Positions 7,147 through 16,000 of a stretch of 27,629 nt of DNA are shown here, in pieces. A model generated the notes under the pieces. It made no database searches, was not told where the DNA came from, and saw nothing but the letters and a program-made list of their open reading frames with translations. The translations under genes and the position numbers were made by a program. How positions within the stretch are numbered: position 1 is the first letter of the stretch; each line of letters opens with the position of its first letter. The stretch spans positions 1 through 27,629 of the forward strand of contig CAUBQN010000008.1 in assembly GCA_958438125.1 (NCBI GenBank). Direction: 5' to 3'. This stretch comes from an uncultured Collinsella sp. (GTDB lineage: Bacteria; Actinomycetota; Coriobacteriia; Coriobacteriales; Coriobacteriaceae).

Positions 7147-8493
7147 CTACTCGAAGCTCAGCTGCTCCAGACGATCAAAGACCGTGTCGATACGGGTGAG
7201 GAAGTCCCACGGATCAAAGATCTCGTCGAGCTTCTCCTGACTGACGGTGCAGCGCGGGTCGGCCTCGAGACGCTCCTTAAAGGTGGGGCCGGAGACACAA
7301 TCCTGTACCTCGTGCCAGGTTGCCATAGCGTTCTCCTGCACAATGGCGTACGCGTCCTCGCGGGTGATGCCCGTGTCGACGAGGGCGAGCAGTACCTTGG
7401 AAGAGAAGATGAGGCCGCGGGTCTTATTGAGGTTGGCCATCATGCGGGCGGGATACAGCTGCAGGCCGTCGATAACGCGGATGAGGCACTGGAACATGTG
7501 GTCGAGGGCGATGAAGCTATCGGCCTGGGCGACGCGCTCGGCAGAGGAGTGCGAAATGTCACGCTCGTGCCACAGGGCGACGTTATCGAAGGCAACCTGG
7601 GCGTTGGACTTCACGACGCGCGACAGACCGCAGACTTTCTCCATGGTGATGGGGTTGCGCTTGTGCGGCATGGCTGAGCTGCCCTTTTGGCCCTTACGGA
7701 ACGGCTCCTCGGCCTCGAGCGTATCAGTCTTCTGCAGATTGCGGACCTCGGTAGCGATGCGCTCGCAGGTGGCTGCGGTGGTGGCGAGAACGCCGGCGAG
7801 ATAGGCGTGATGGTCGCGGCTGATAACCTGCGTGGACAGCGGGTCGTGAACCAGGCCCAGGTGCTCGCAGACATACTCCTCGACGAACGGCTCGATGGAG
7901 CTGTACGTGCCGACAGCGCCCGAGATAGCACCGAAGGCAACATTCTTGCGGGCGTCCTCAAGACGATCCAGATCGCGCTTGAGCTCCCAGGCCCAAGAGC
8001 CAAACTTCATGCCGAAGGTCATCGGCTCGGCGTGGATGCCATGAGTGCGGCCGGCACAGAGCGTGTTGCGCTCCTCAAAGGCGCGACGCTTGCAAATCTC
8101 GCCGAGCTTCTTGACATCCTCGATGATCAGGTCGCAGGCCTGGGTGAGCTGGTAGCACAGGGCCGTGTCGCCCAGATCCGAGCTGGTCATGCCATAGTGA
8201 ACCCAGCGGCTGGGCTTGGGGTCGCCCTCGGGAACATCGGCATCGATGTATTCCTTCATGTTGGTCAGGAAGGCAATGACGTCGTGGCGCGTGACTTCCT
8301 CGATCTCATCGACCTTCGCCTTCTCAAAGTTGGCATGGTCGCGGATCCACTGGGCCTCGTCTTTGGAAATACCGATCTTGCCGAGCTCCGCCTGGGCCTC
8401 GCAGGCCAGAACCTCGATCTCCTGCCAAATGGCGTACTTGTTCTCGAGGGAGAAGATGTGTCCCATCTCCGGGCGGGTATAGCGATCGATCAT
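7147..8493 (-). CDS. purB: Adenylosuccinate lyase
   Basis: PurB cleaves SAICAR to AICAR plus fumarate and adenylosuccinate to AMP plus fumarate, so it acts in both IMP and AMP synthesis as a cytosolic homotetramer. The 448-residue protein carries the superfamily signature GSSAMPHKRNP (271-281) with the catalytic serine loop. It also has TSSDLGDT (103-110) and RTHGIHAEP (149-157), with the conserved histidine near 151. Length is normal. The open frame extends to 8559, but the ATG at 8493 has AAGGAG 6 nt upstream and gives the expected MIDRYTRPEM start. It appears monocistronic, with a -10-like TACAAT about 45 bases upstream. Confidence 0.96.
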   Translation of the reverse strand: MIDRYTRPEMGHIFSLENKYAIWQEIEVLACEAQAELGKIGISKDEAQWIRDHANFEKAKVDEIEEVTRHDVIAFLTNMKEYIDADVPEGDPKPSRWVHYGMTSSDLGDTALCYQLTQACDLIIEDVKKLGEICKRRAFEERNTLCAGRTHGIHAEPMTFGMKFGSWAWELKRDLDRLEDARKNVAFGAISGAVGTYSSIEPFVEEYVCEHLGLVHDPLSTQVISRDHHAYLAGVLATTAATCERIATEVRNLQKTDTLEAEEPFRKGQKGSSAMPHKRNPITMEKVCGLSRVVKSNAQVAFDNVALWHERDISHSSAERVAQADSFIALDHMFQCLIRVIDGLQLYPARMMANLNKTRGLIFSSKVLLALVDTGITREDAYAIVQENAMATWHEVQDCVSGPTFKERLEADPRCTVSQEKLDEIFDPWDFLTRIDTVFDRLEQLSFE

Positions 8494-8537
8494 AGCGGCT
8501 CCTTTTTGGTTATTGGCACGTTGGTCGTAACCCAACC

Positions 8538-8543
8538 ATTGTA
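8538..8543 (-). promoter_or_regulatory. Candidate -10 element of purB
   Basis: TACAAT on the minus strand lies 44 bases before the purB ATG, the same hexamer as in the tRNA-Lys and ddl promoter candidates. No convincing -35 is present at 16-18 bp, so an activator or weak promoter is possible. Confidence 0.35.
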
Positions 8544-8595
8544 CCGTGCGCAGGTGCAAGTATGGGCAGCAGGCATTAACCTAACATTTTGGAAT

Positions 8596-8647
8596 TGGAG
8601 CGGGCAACGGGACATCCGCGTATTTGCTTCGCAAATACGCACCGGCT
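8596..8647. repeat. 52-bp direct repeat, copy 1, starting with tRNA-Gly 3' end
   Basis: This 52-bp sequence is identical to 8727-8778. Its first 18 bases, TGGAGCGGGCAACGGGAC, equal the 3' terminal 18 bases of tRNA-Gly (8919-8936) as read on the plus strand, including the encoded CCA. The rest contains a perfect 10-bp hairpin GCGTATTTGC-TTC-GCAAATACGC. There is no coding sign. The gene-free stretch 8494-8918 otherwise holds copy 2, two more hairpins and an inverted T-arm. Confidence 0.9.
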
Positions 8648-8726
8648 GCGGTCGGCAGACCCGGTCCGCGCACACGCACGGGCACAGCGGGTTGGACCCG
8701 ACGTTCCCGAGGTCCCCCGTACTCGA

Positions 8727-8778
8727 TGGAGCGGGCAACGGGACATCCGCGTATTTGCTTCGCAAATACGCACCGGCT
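8727..8778. repeat. 52-bp direct repeat, copy 2
   Basis: This copy is identical over 52 bp to 8596-8647, with a copy-to-copy period of 131 bp. It again starts with the 18-base tRNA-Gly 3' end and contains the same hairpin. The sequence after this copy diverges from that after copy 1, so the repeat unit boundary is sharp at both ends. Confidence 0.9.
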
Positions 8779-8811
8779 TCAGGCGCCTGTCGGCGCCTTC
8801 GCCTGCTCACT

Positions 8812-8830
8812 ATAAACGCTTCGCGTTTAT
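8812..8830. repeat. Perfect 8-bp hairpin with TTC loop
   Basis: ATAAACGC-TTC-GCGTTTAT is a perfect inverted repeat with the same GC-TTC-GC apex as the hairpins in the two 52-bp repeats, but with a different stem sequence. A shared apex with unrelated stems suggests conserved structure rather than simple copying. Confidence 0.7.
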
Positions 8831-8846
8831 TTAACGCTCGCACCCT

Positions 8847-8865
8847 GTCGGGTTCGAGTCCCGGC
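8847..8865 (+). other. Isolated tRNA T-arm-like sequence (tRNA remnant)
   Basis: On the plus strand GTCGGGTTCGAGTCCCGGC folds as a T-arm with a TTCGAGT loop. Its 15-base core CGGGTTCGAGTCCCG equals the T-arm of the nearby tRNA-Gly, which lies on the opposite strand (8931-8945). No matching acceptor stem, anticodon arm or CCA is present, so it is not a functional tRNA. Confidence 0.6.
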
Positions 8866-8874
8866 ACTTTATTG

Positions 8875-8907
8875 AAAAAAGCACGGCACCGTAATGGTGC
8901 CGTGCTT
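8875..8907 (-). terminator. Intrinsic terminator of tRNA-Gly
   Basis: A 12-bp perfect stem (AAGCACGGCACC with its complement) and 5-nt loop is followed on the minus strand by a T6 tract. It lies 11 bases beyond the tRNA 3' end. Confidence 0.85.
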
Positions 8908-8918
8908 GTGCTTCTAGC

Positions 8919-8993
8919 TGGAGCGGGCAACGGGACTCGAACCCGCGAGTGTCAGCTTGGGAAGCTGATGCCTTACCACTTGGCGATGCCCGC
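8919..8993 (-). tRNA. tRNA-Gly (anticodon CCC)
   Basis: This is a 75-nt cloverleaf on the minus strand. The acceptor stem GCGGGCA/TGCCCGC is followed by discriminator T and encoded CCA. The anticodon stem TCAGC/GCTGA closes the loop TTCCCAA with anticodon CCC, and the T-loop is TTCGAGT. It is flanked by its own promoter and a strong terminator. Its 3' 18 bases are duplicated twice downstream. Confidence 0.95.
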
Positions 8994-9006
8994 ATATGTG
9001 GGGGAT

Positions 9007-9036
9007 AGTATAACGCGGTTGTCTTGTTCGATACAA
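9007..9036 (-). promoter_or_regulatory. Candidate promoter of tRNA-Gly
   Basis: On the minus strand TTGTAT, an 18-bp spacer and TATACT lie 13 bases before the tRNA 5' end. The -10 matches consensus well; the -35 is weak. Confidence 0.5.
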
Positions 9037-9290
9037 GAGTGGCGATGCTTGTTTTAGCTGTGGAGATTCGTTTGAAAATCGCGTCAATTGTGGAGATGAG
9101 GACCTTTGACTTCCTGTTCTCCCTATCTTCTACCTGCGCTTTTGCTTGATTGTTGTATTTGAGCTCAATTTATCAGGAATTGGGCAAGCTTTTGGTCAGG
9201 CTCCGGTACTTACCCGCATGAACCTCGGGGGTAGCCTCATCCTACGCGTCGCAGCCTCCCCATGCGGCGCACGAGGGATAAGGAGCAGCC
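9037..9290. other. Intergenic leader of the surface protein gene, no gene seen
   Basis: About 250 bases of lower-GC sequence separate the divergent tRNA-Gly and adhesin genes. A 9-base direct repeat TGTGGAGAT occurs at 9059 and 9089. No convincing promoter for the adhesin, small gene or riboswitch was found. A 7-bp hairpin (GCGTCGC/GCGGCGC) near 9247-9271 precedes the ribosome-binding site and might affect translation. Confidence 0.4.
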
Positions 9291-12200
9291 ATGTCCAACG
9301 CACCCACGCACTCTGTCCACAGCGCAATCGCAACAGGTCCGCTGCTCCTGCTCCTCTTCCTGCTTTTCGGCTACCTGGCACCGGGAGCCGCATTTGCCGT
9401 CGATGGCTACGACCAGCTCGGCTTCCGCACTATTAGCGATGATTGTGGGCCCTTCTTTATCGGCAAGTATGAAGCTCAAGACGCCTCGATTGCCTACTGC
9501 ATGAACCAGGAGCGCCCCGGCCCCACCAAGCCGGGCGGCCCATGGCTCAACTTTGATCAAGGCTGGGTTTGGCTCGACGACGAGTTCGCGGCAATCGTTT
9601 GTCACGGATATCCTACCGCCACGTCGTTTGGCGGCTACCATCTTTCACCCGATCGCGCCCGCGCCGCAACCCAGCTTGCCGTATGGATGCTCAACGGCAC
9701 TACCCATGTCGACGGTACCTACTCCTACACGACCGCTCAGGGCAAAACCAAGAGTGGGCACTTTACCGCTGACAATGAAGTCGTGGCGGCGGCGCGGTGG
9801 CTCCACGACAGCGCAAAATCAGGAAGCATCAAAGCCGCACCGCACCGCGCGCGGCGCTATCTAGGAACCGTATCGGGCGGCAGCAGACGTCAAGACATGC
9901 TCTATGTACTGCCGGCGGTCTCTGTTTCCTTCCAAAAGCAGTCTGCAAACGCTGCCATTACCAGCGGAAACAATACTTATCAGTTTGACGGGGCAACATT
10001 CGATATTTTTGAGAGCGGCAGCGGCGCGCGTGTTGGCACCATCCAGATGGACAGCAACGGTCGAGCGCAAGCAACACTCCTACCCAACACGGCATACTAC
10101 CTGATTGAAACGAAGGCGCCGGCCGGCTATGTCCCCCGTCGTGATCGCATCGCCTTTACCACGGGGAATGACGGCGGGCGGGTCGCCATTGATGAACAGC
10201 CCGGCACCATCAACCTGCGTATCGTAAAACTCGATGCCGCGACGAATGCCGGCCCCCAGGTGGGATCTTCACTCGCAGGAGCAGAGTTCACGTGTGTGTC
10301 GCAATCAACCCCTGGATGGGCACAAATCCTCACGACCGACGAAAGCGGTCGGGCCACCCTCACCGATGTCCCCTTAGGAACCTTTACCATCTACGAATCA
10401 AAAGCCCCCGAGGGCTACCTGCCATCCAACGACAGCTGGACCTATACCGTTGGAGCCGACCAGCTCGGCGATTCAGGCGTGGTCGAGATCGAATCTCGCG
10501 TTTCCGATATCCCCATTGCGTTTAACCTTGAGATTTCCAAATTCAAGGATTACGGCAATAGCGACCAATCCGGCCTGGAGCAGCCGGCGGAAGGTGTTGT
10601 CTTTGAGGTTGTCAGCAACAGCTCTCAGCAGGTTGTTGGCACACTGACCACAAACGTCTATGGCTTTGCCTCCACCAAAGATCAGCCCGAAGCATGGTTC
10701 GGCGCAGGCAAGCGACCCGCCGGTGTCCATGGAGCCATCCCATACGACCCCGCCGGCTACACGGTTCGCGAGGTTCCGGAAACCGTCCCCGAGGGTTTTA
10801 AACGTGCAGGGGAATGGACCGTCGAGGCCAATCAGATTTCCAACGGCGCCGAGCTTCAATATATCGTGGACAACCACGCACTGTCGACGCATCTCCAGAT
10901 TGTAAAACGTGATGCCCAAACAGGCGCTTCTGTTCCACTAGCCGGATTCACCTTCCAACTACTCGACAGCAATCACGAATCTGTCTCACAAACTTGCTGG
11001 TATCCAACACATAACGTAATGGACACCTTTACGACTGACGCGACCGGGACCGTCACACTGCCCGAATCGCTCGTGCCGGGCACCTATTATGTACGCGAAA
11101 CCTCGGCCAAAGAGCCCTATCTTGTCGGCAAGGAGATCGAGGTAAACATACCCGCCGACATGAACCTAACGCCCGTTGCAATCGCCTCGTATTATGACCA
11201 CGCCGCGACCGGAAACATCAGGATCGTTAAAACCGATGCCGTAGACGGCAGCAGCCTCGCGGGCGCCGTCTTTGAGATCCGTGCCTCGGGTGATATCGTG
11301 CGCCCCGACGGTAGCATTGCCGCGCTCGACGGTGAGACTGTCGCTACCGTCACGACAGATGAAACTGGAGAAGCACGCGCGGACGACCTCCCGCTGGGAT
11401 CTGACACCGCACGCTACGAGGTTGTCGAGACTCAAGCGCCGGCAGGCTTCTTACTCGATCGGACATCCCATATTGTCGACCTTACTTATGCCGACCAGAA
11501 AACACCCGTTGTAGAAGCACGGCTTAACGTATCCGACGATTACACCAAGGTTGATATCTCCAAGGTCGATGCAAGCGGTGAGCAGGAAGTGGAGGGCGCA
11601 CAGCTCACCTTATATGGTCCCGATAAAACCGAAATAGACTCCTGGACCTCATCCGACAAGCCGCACCGCGTCGAACATCTTGCACCCGGCACCTACTCGT
11701 TGCGCGAAATGATGTCTCCGCGGACCTATGACCTTGCCGAGGAGATAACGTTTGAAATAAAAGATACGGGAGAAGTCCAATCCGTCGCGATGAAGGATGC
11801 GCCCATCGAGATCAAGGGGCAGGTCGACAAACGTCAGGAACTTGTCCAACCTATCGAAAAGGGCCTGTTGGCTAACGGCGATGGTAAAAACCGCGCCACG
11901 ACGCAAACCAATAGTGATGGGCTTTTCTCCTATACCATCGATGCTCGAAACGATTCCGCTACTTGGGTTGATGAGTTTACGATTACCGATGATCTTGAGT
12001 GCGCCAAAGACGGCACGGCGAGATTCATCTCAATCGAAACCCCCGTCGCCATCGGCGACCTCAACGGTCTGTGCAACGTGTGGTATCGCACGACGCCGTT
12101 GGACTCGACAGACGTCGATGAACCGGCGAACGCGACACTTGACGATGGGCACGAAAATCCTTGGCTTGAGTCCGACGAAGTAAAAGAGAGCCTTGGTGAG

Positions 12201-12722
12201 GACCGTCGCCTCGTCGATTACGACGGCTGGCGCCTCTGGAAGGCGGATGTCTCGACCACGGAATCCACCACACTCGAGGCGGAAGATCTCGACCTTGCAT
12301 CCAATACCGTCGTAACGGGCATTCGAATTGAATACGGTGCGGTAGCCGCCGACTTTACGACTCGAAGCGATGCGGATTCTTGGACCCGCGATGATCTCAA
12401 AGATGAGCACGACGACCTTGACGATGCCAAAGCAATCCTTGGCACAGACGCTCGGGGCGCAGTCGTGCACATGCAGGCAACGTCGGCTTATACGCCCCAA
12501 ACCGCACTCACCAACAGCGCGCGCGTCGATCTTTGCCGCAACGGCGGCGGCGATAAACTTGAGTCACATGACGAGGACTGTGTCATTCAACGCTGCACCC
12601 TACCGCAAGACCTACCGGCAACAGGATCAGTTCCCATCGCCGCTTGCATCACCGCGCTCCTGACTTCGGGTGCCGCAGCCCTATGGTTCGCTCGCCTTAG
12701 GTCGATCCCAAAGAAGCGCTAG
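9291..12722 (+). CDS. LPXTG-anchored thioester-domain adhesin with SpaA/Cna-B-like repeats
   Basis: The 1143-residue protein has an N-terminal signal peptide with likely cleavage after AFA (residue 36). Next comes a thioester adhesin-like head: AYCMNQ with C70, and TQLAVWML with Q128, the pair expected to form the internal Cys-Gln thioester. About six SpaA/Cna-B-like modules follow (roughly residues 205-860), each with a D-Ala/Ser-rich strand and an E-[ST]-x-A-P-x-G-[FY] type ending. A distinct region (about 860-1100) with unknown fold contains several cysteines. The C-terminus has LPATG at 1108, a hydrophobic helix and a RSIPKKR tail, the sortase signal. The ATG has AAGGAG about 6 nt upstream. 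It probably mediates covalent attachment to host surfaces; the target is unknown and the sortase is not in this window. Confidence 0.92.
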   Translation: MSNAPTHSVHSAIATGPLLLLLFLLFGYLAPGAAFAVDGYDQLGFRTISDDCGPFFIGKYEAQDASIAYCMNQERPGPTKPGGPWLNFDQGWVWLDDEFAAIVCHGYPTATSFGGYHLSPDRARAATQLAVWMLNGTTHVDGTYSYTTAQGKTKSGHFTADNEVVAAARWLHDSAKSGSIKAAPHRARRYLGTVSGGSRRQDMLYVLPAVSVSFQKQSANAAITSGNNTYQFDGATFDIFESGSGARVGTIQMDSNGRAQATLLPNTAYYLIETKAPAGYVPRRDRIAFTTGNDGGRVAIDEQPGTINLRIVKLDAATNAGPQVGSSLAGAEFTCVSQSTPGWAQILTTDESGRATLTDVPLGTFTIYESKAPEGYLPSNDSWTYTVGADQLGDSGVVEIESRVSDIPIAFNLEISKFKDYGNSDQSGLEQPAEGVVFEVVSNSSQQVVGTLTTNVYGFASTKDQPEAWFGAGKRPAGVHGAIPYDPAGYTVREVPETVPEGFKRAGEWTVEANQISNGAELQYIVDNHALSTHLQIVKRDAQTGASVPLAGFTFQLLDSNHESVSQTCWYPTHNVMDTFTTDATGTVTLPESLVPGTYYVRETSAKEPYLVGKEIEVNIPADMNLTPVAIASYYDHAATGNIRIVKTDAVDGSSLAGAVFEIRASGDIVRPDGSIAALDGETVATVTTDETGEARADDLPLGSDTARYEVVETQAPAGFLLDRTSHIVDLTYADQKTPVVEARLNVSDDYTKVDISKVDASGEQEVEGAQLTLYGPDKTEIDSWTSSDKPHRVEHLAPGTYSLREMMSPRTYDLAEEITFEIKDTGEVQSVAMKDAPIEIKGQVDKRQELVQPIEKGLLANGDGKNRATTQTNSDGLFSYTIDARNDSATWVDEFTITDDLECAKDGTARFISIETPVAIGDLNGLCNVWYRTTPLDSTDVDEPANATLDDGHENPWLESDEVKESLGEDRRLVDYDGWRLWKADVSTTESTTLEAEDLDLASNTVVTGIRIEYGAVAADFTTRSDADSWTRDDLKDEHDDLDDAKAILGTDARGAVVHMQATSAYTPQTALTNSARVDLCRNGGGDKLESHDEDCVIQRCTLPQDLPATGSVPIAACITALLTSGAAALWFARLRSIPKKR

Positions 12723-12731
12723 CGCAATGAA

Positions 12732-12767
12732 AAAGCGGGCAAGCCAGTCCCCTGGCTCGCCCGCTTT
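12732..12767. terminator. Bidirectional terminator between adhesin and small membrane gene
   Basis: The stem AAAGCGGGC/GCCCGCTTT with an inner AGCCAG/CTGGCT and TCCC loop is followed by T-runs on both strands. The minus strand has the longer run (TTTTT). It can end the adhesin transcript and the convergent M28-small protein operon. Confidence 0.85.
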
Positions 12768-12788
12768 CAATCATGTAAATCGCCGTAT

Positions 12789-13007
12789 CTACTCTGCAGA
12801 CGAAGATCCACCATCAACGATTGCCTGCTCGGACTCAGGAATCCCATCGGCACCCGTGCTCTGTTCTTGCTCCACCTCTTCGCTGATTGCGGAGGCGGGG
12901 GTCGAGCCCTTTGCACCCACGATGTAGGCAGCCCCAAATCCTAACGCAATGGCAATCAAGGTCAAAATCACGTAGACAGGCCAATGGCGCTTAATATACG
13001 AAAACAC
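12789..13007 (-). CDS. Small single-helix membrane protein, function unknown
   Basis: The 72-residue protein has a basic start, one transmembrane helix (about residues 11-31) and an acidic Ser/Glu-rich C-terminal tail. The hydrophobic segment could be a signal anchor with the tail outside. The start is GTG with AAGGAG 5-6 nt upstream. The gene begins 21 bases after the stop of the large M28-like gene and ends before a terminator, so the two form an operon. A helper or regulator of that protein is possible but is only inferred from position. Confidence 0.75.
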   Translation of the reverse strand: MFSYIKRHWPVYVILTLIAIALGFGAAYIVGAKGSTPASAISEEVEQEQSTGADGIPESEQAIVDGGSSSAE

Positions 13008-13028
13008 GTTGACTCCTTAGAGCTCCGT

Positions 13029-16000
13029 CTACGAACGGCGGATAACCTCGGTCACGACCTCGGATACCGTGGCAATGTTCGTCGGGTTGACATTGTGGGG
13101 CAGGTCGTCCTCGGTACGAGCGCAAGCCAGACGCGTGCCGTCCACGCCGGCGATGGTGAGGGCTCGGCGGCTCGCCTCGAGCGCAGCATAGGCATCGGTC
13201 TTGGCATAGGGCATCTCGAGCGCGCCACAATCGACATGGAACGACTTGCAGACCTTGCTGACCAGGTTCATGATGCGGCGATCGCCCTTGAGCAGCTGTT
13301 GTTCGCCCTCGACCGTCACAACCGAAAGCCTACCGGCGCCGACGGATTCAAGATTGATAAAGAATACGCCGCGGAGCTTATCGCGATGCGAAGCCAAGAA
13401 GGCCTTCATGCCGGCGCCATCACAGTCCGAGGCGCCCGTTGCCACAAACCAGATATCGTGACCAAGCAGCTCATCGTCGCCCATAGAGGCGACAGCCGAG
13501 AGCATATCTTCGGAAGAAGCGCCATCGGAAGACGTAGCGCCACCCTTCCAGCCATCATTATCGTCCTCGAAATTATCCCACGAACCGATACCGCGACCGG
13601 ACTTCTTGGCATCGTAATCGTCTTCGACGCCCAGCCAGTCACTCATGCTGTCCTGCTCGTTTTTCTTTTTACGACCGAACGGACCACCCAGGCCGCGCTT
13701 ACGAGACTTGGGTGCCGCCGGGGCGGGAGCCGAAATGGTCTCGATCGGCTGCGCGCCCGACGCAACGGGCATAGGAGGCGCAACGGGTGCCGATGTGGGT
13801 TCGGGACCCTGGGCAGTAGCAAAGGGATCGTTGACCTGTGCGGAGGGGTCGGGAAGGTCGAACAGCGACGTGCGAGACGCAACGTTTGCCTGCTTCATGG
13901 ACGGCAGCGACGGATCGGGGACCGAAGCCAGCGGAGACGAGGAAGGTGCAGGCGACGGTGCCGACGCCGGATCGGGAACATTCATCTGCGGACGCGGCGA
14001 TGCCTGGGAGGAAATCTGGGCCATAAGGGAATCGACCGTTTCGTCCTGAGTGGGAGCGACATTGGCAACCGTGGCACCGGAACCACTCGGGGTCGGCATG
14101 GTGAAAATCTGCGTGGAGTAAGGCCTCGACTCATCCGTCTCGGGAGTCTCGGAAACCGCAGGCACTTCCTCCTGCTCGACCTCGGTCGAATCACCTTGAT
14201 CGGCTGCCGCGTATTGCTCTTCGTCAGAGTTGGCCTCGACGGGCTCGTCCTCGGCGACATCTTGGATTTCGGCAGCATCAATAGGCTCGTCATCGTCTGC
14301 CGCGTCGCCCTGCTCATCGGAAACAGGAAGGGGCTCGGCAATCGCGGTGCCCTGCTTTTCAAACGTTATCGTGGAATCGAACTGCGCGGCATCAAACGAC
14401 ATGGTGCTATCGACGTGCTCCTGAGCCTCGAAAGACGTCGTCGCCTCAACAACATCCGCGGACGCCGGTTGCTGGGACTCAAAGGACGTTGTAGCTTCGG
14501 CGGCGTCGACGGGCGCGGACTGCATAGCCTCGTTCTGCTCGAACTCTTGCGCCGCGTGCTCACGTGCCGCCTCGGCTGCCTGCTGCTGAGCGATAGCCTC
14601 CTGCTCGGCAGCCTCGCGTGCGGCAACGCGCTTCTCCTCGAAATCGTCGACAAATTTCTTGCCCTTTGCAAGCGCACCCTTAAAGAAGTTGGAAGCGCTG
14701 GCGCCAATCGACGAGAACGCGGATGCAATGTCGGCATGGGGCGTTGCCGCGGGAATCTCGGCCGAGAAATCAGTATCGCTCTCGTAAGACACGCGCCTCG
14801 GCTGTTCAACGTAATCGTCGTCAGACTCGTCCGCAACGTCTTGCGCCGGCGCGGCGGGAGCCAAAATGTCCAGTCCTGCCGCGGGATCGATCGCGGACAC
14901 CGCCTCGGGCTCGGCAACGGCAACGGCAACCGCGGCAGACTCATCATCCACGGTGACAGCGGGCGCAGGCGCAGTCACGACGGGGGTAGGCTCGGGCTCA
15001 AACGTCGGCTCCTCGCCCTCCTCGTAATCGAGCGTGCAGGACTCGGGAAGCATTCCGAGCGCACGGATGGCATCCGAACCAAAGCGGATGTTGCCGGCGG
15101 CATTGCGATAGAGCTTGGGCTCGGGCTCGGCCGCGACAGGCTCCTCCGCCGACTCGGCGGCGGAAACCTCGTCATTGAACTCTTCAGCCTGGACAGCCTG
15201 ATTCTGATCCTCGGGCACGATGGCGCCAATCAGCGTCTCATCGGCAGACGCACCCTCAAAGCCCTCGATCTGCTCGTCGAAAGCCTCACCCTGTTCGGGC
15301 TCGGTCTGAGTGTCGGGAGCAATCGGCTGACCGAACTCGTCCTCGGCGTAGGTAGGCTCTTCGTACTCGATGGTGTTGCCGTAGTCGTTTTGCTGCTGGG
15401 CCGCGGCATACTCCGCCGCTGCACGCGCCATTTCCTCGGCACGACGCTTTTGCTCCCCAAAATAGGTATCGAACGGAACATCGTCGGGAAACTCGTTTTC
15501 GCCCTGGAAGGGAGCAACGTTGTCCATAACGCCGAGCATAGCGGCGACAGAAGACTTGTTGCACACCGCGCCGGACGTATAGGGAAGAATATGGCGGTTA
15601 GAGATGATGTTTGCCGCGTTGGCAAGTGCAACGAGGGAAGCGAGGATCGCGACAATCCACAGCAGAACCTTGAGCGCGCCGGGGAGCGGCAGGATACGCA
15701 GGATGGCAACGGCAGCGGGGGCAACCGTGGCAACGGGCAACAGCTTGGCGATGAGCGCACGATACGAAGCATAAGGCTCGCGGGCGAGCAGCTCGGCACG
15801 GGGAGAGTCGTAGTGTGCGACAACGACCACCGGGCGGTTACGCGGGGACGCGAGCGGGCCCGAGGCCTTGTGGTAGGCGATGACATTTTGGCTCACGCCC
15901 ATCTTGCCCAGACGCGAAACCACGGGGTGGCCCGTGCGCTCGAGCACGTAAAGAACGGCGCCGACAATGGCCAGCAAGGTGCCGACCAAGCCGATACCGC

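Noticed and set aside
8596..8778. CRISPR array
   Set aside because: Only two repeat copies of 52 bp at a 131-bp period, beginning with a tRNA 3' end; no further units and no cas genes.
8596..8993. Currently integrated mobile element at tRNA-Gly
   Set aside because: No integrase, phage or transfer gene lies between or beside the 18-bp tRNA end copies; at most these are footprints.
7687..9057. 456-codon open frame on the plus strand opposite purB and running into the tRNA-Gly region
   Set aside because: It overlaps purB antisense, then crosses the repeats and the tRNA; no family motif and no ribosome-binding site were seen.
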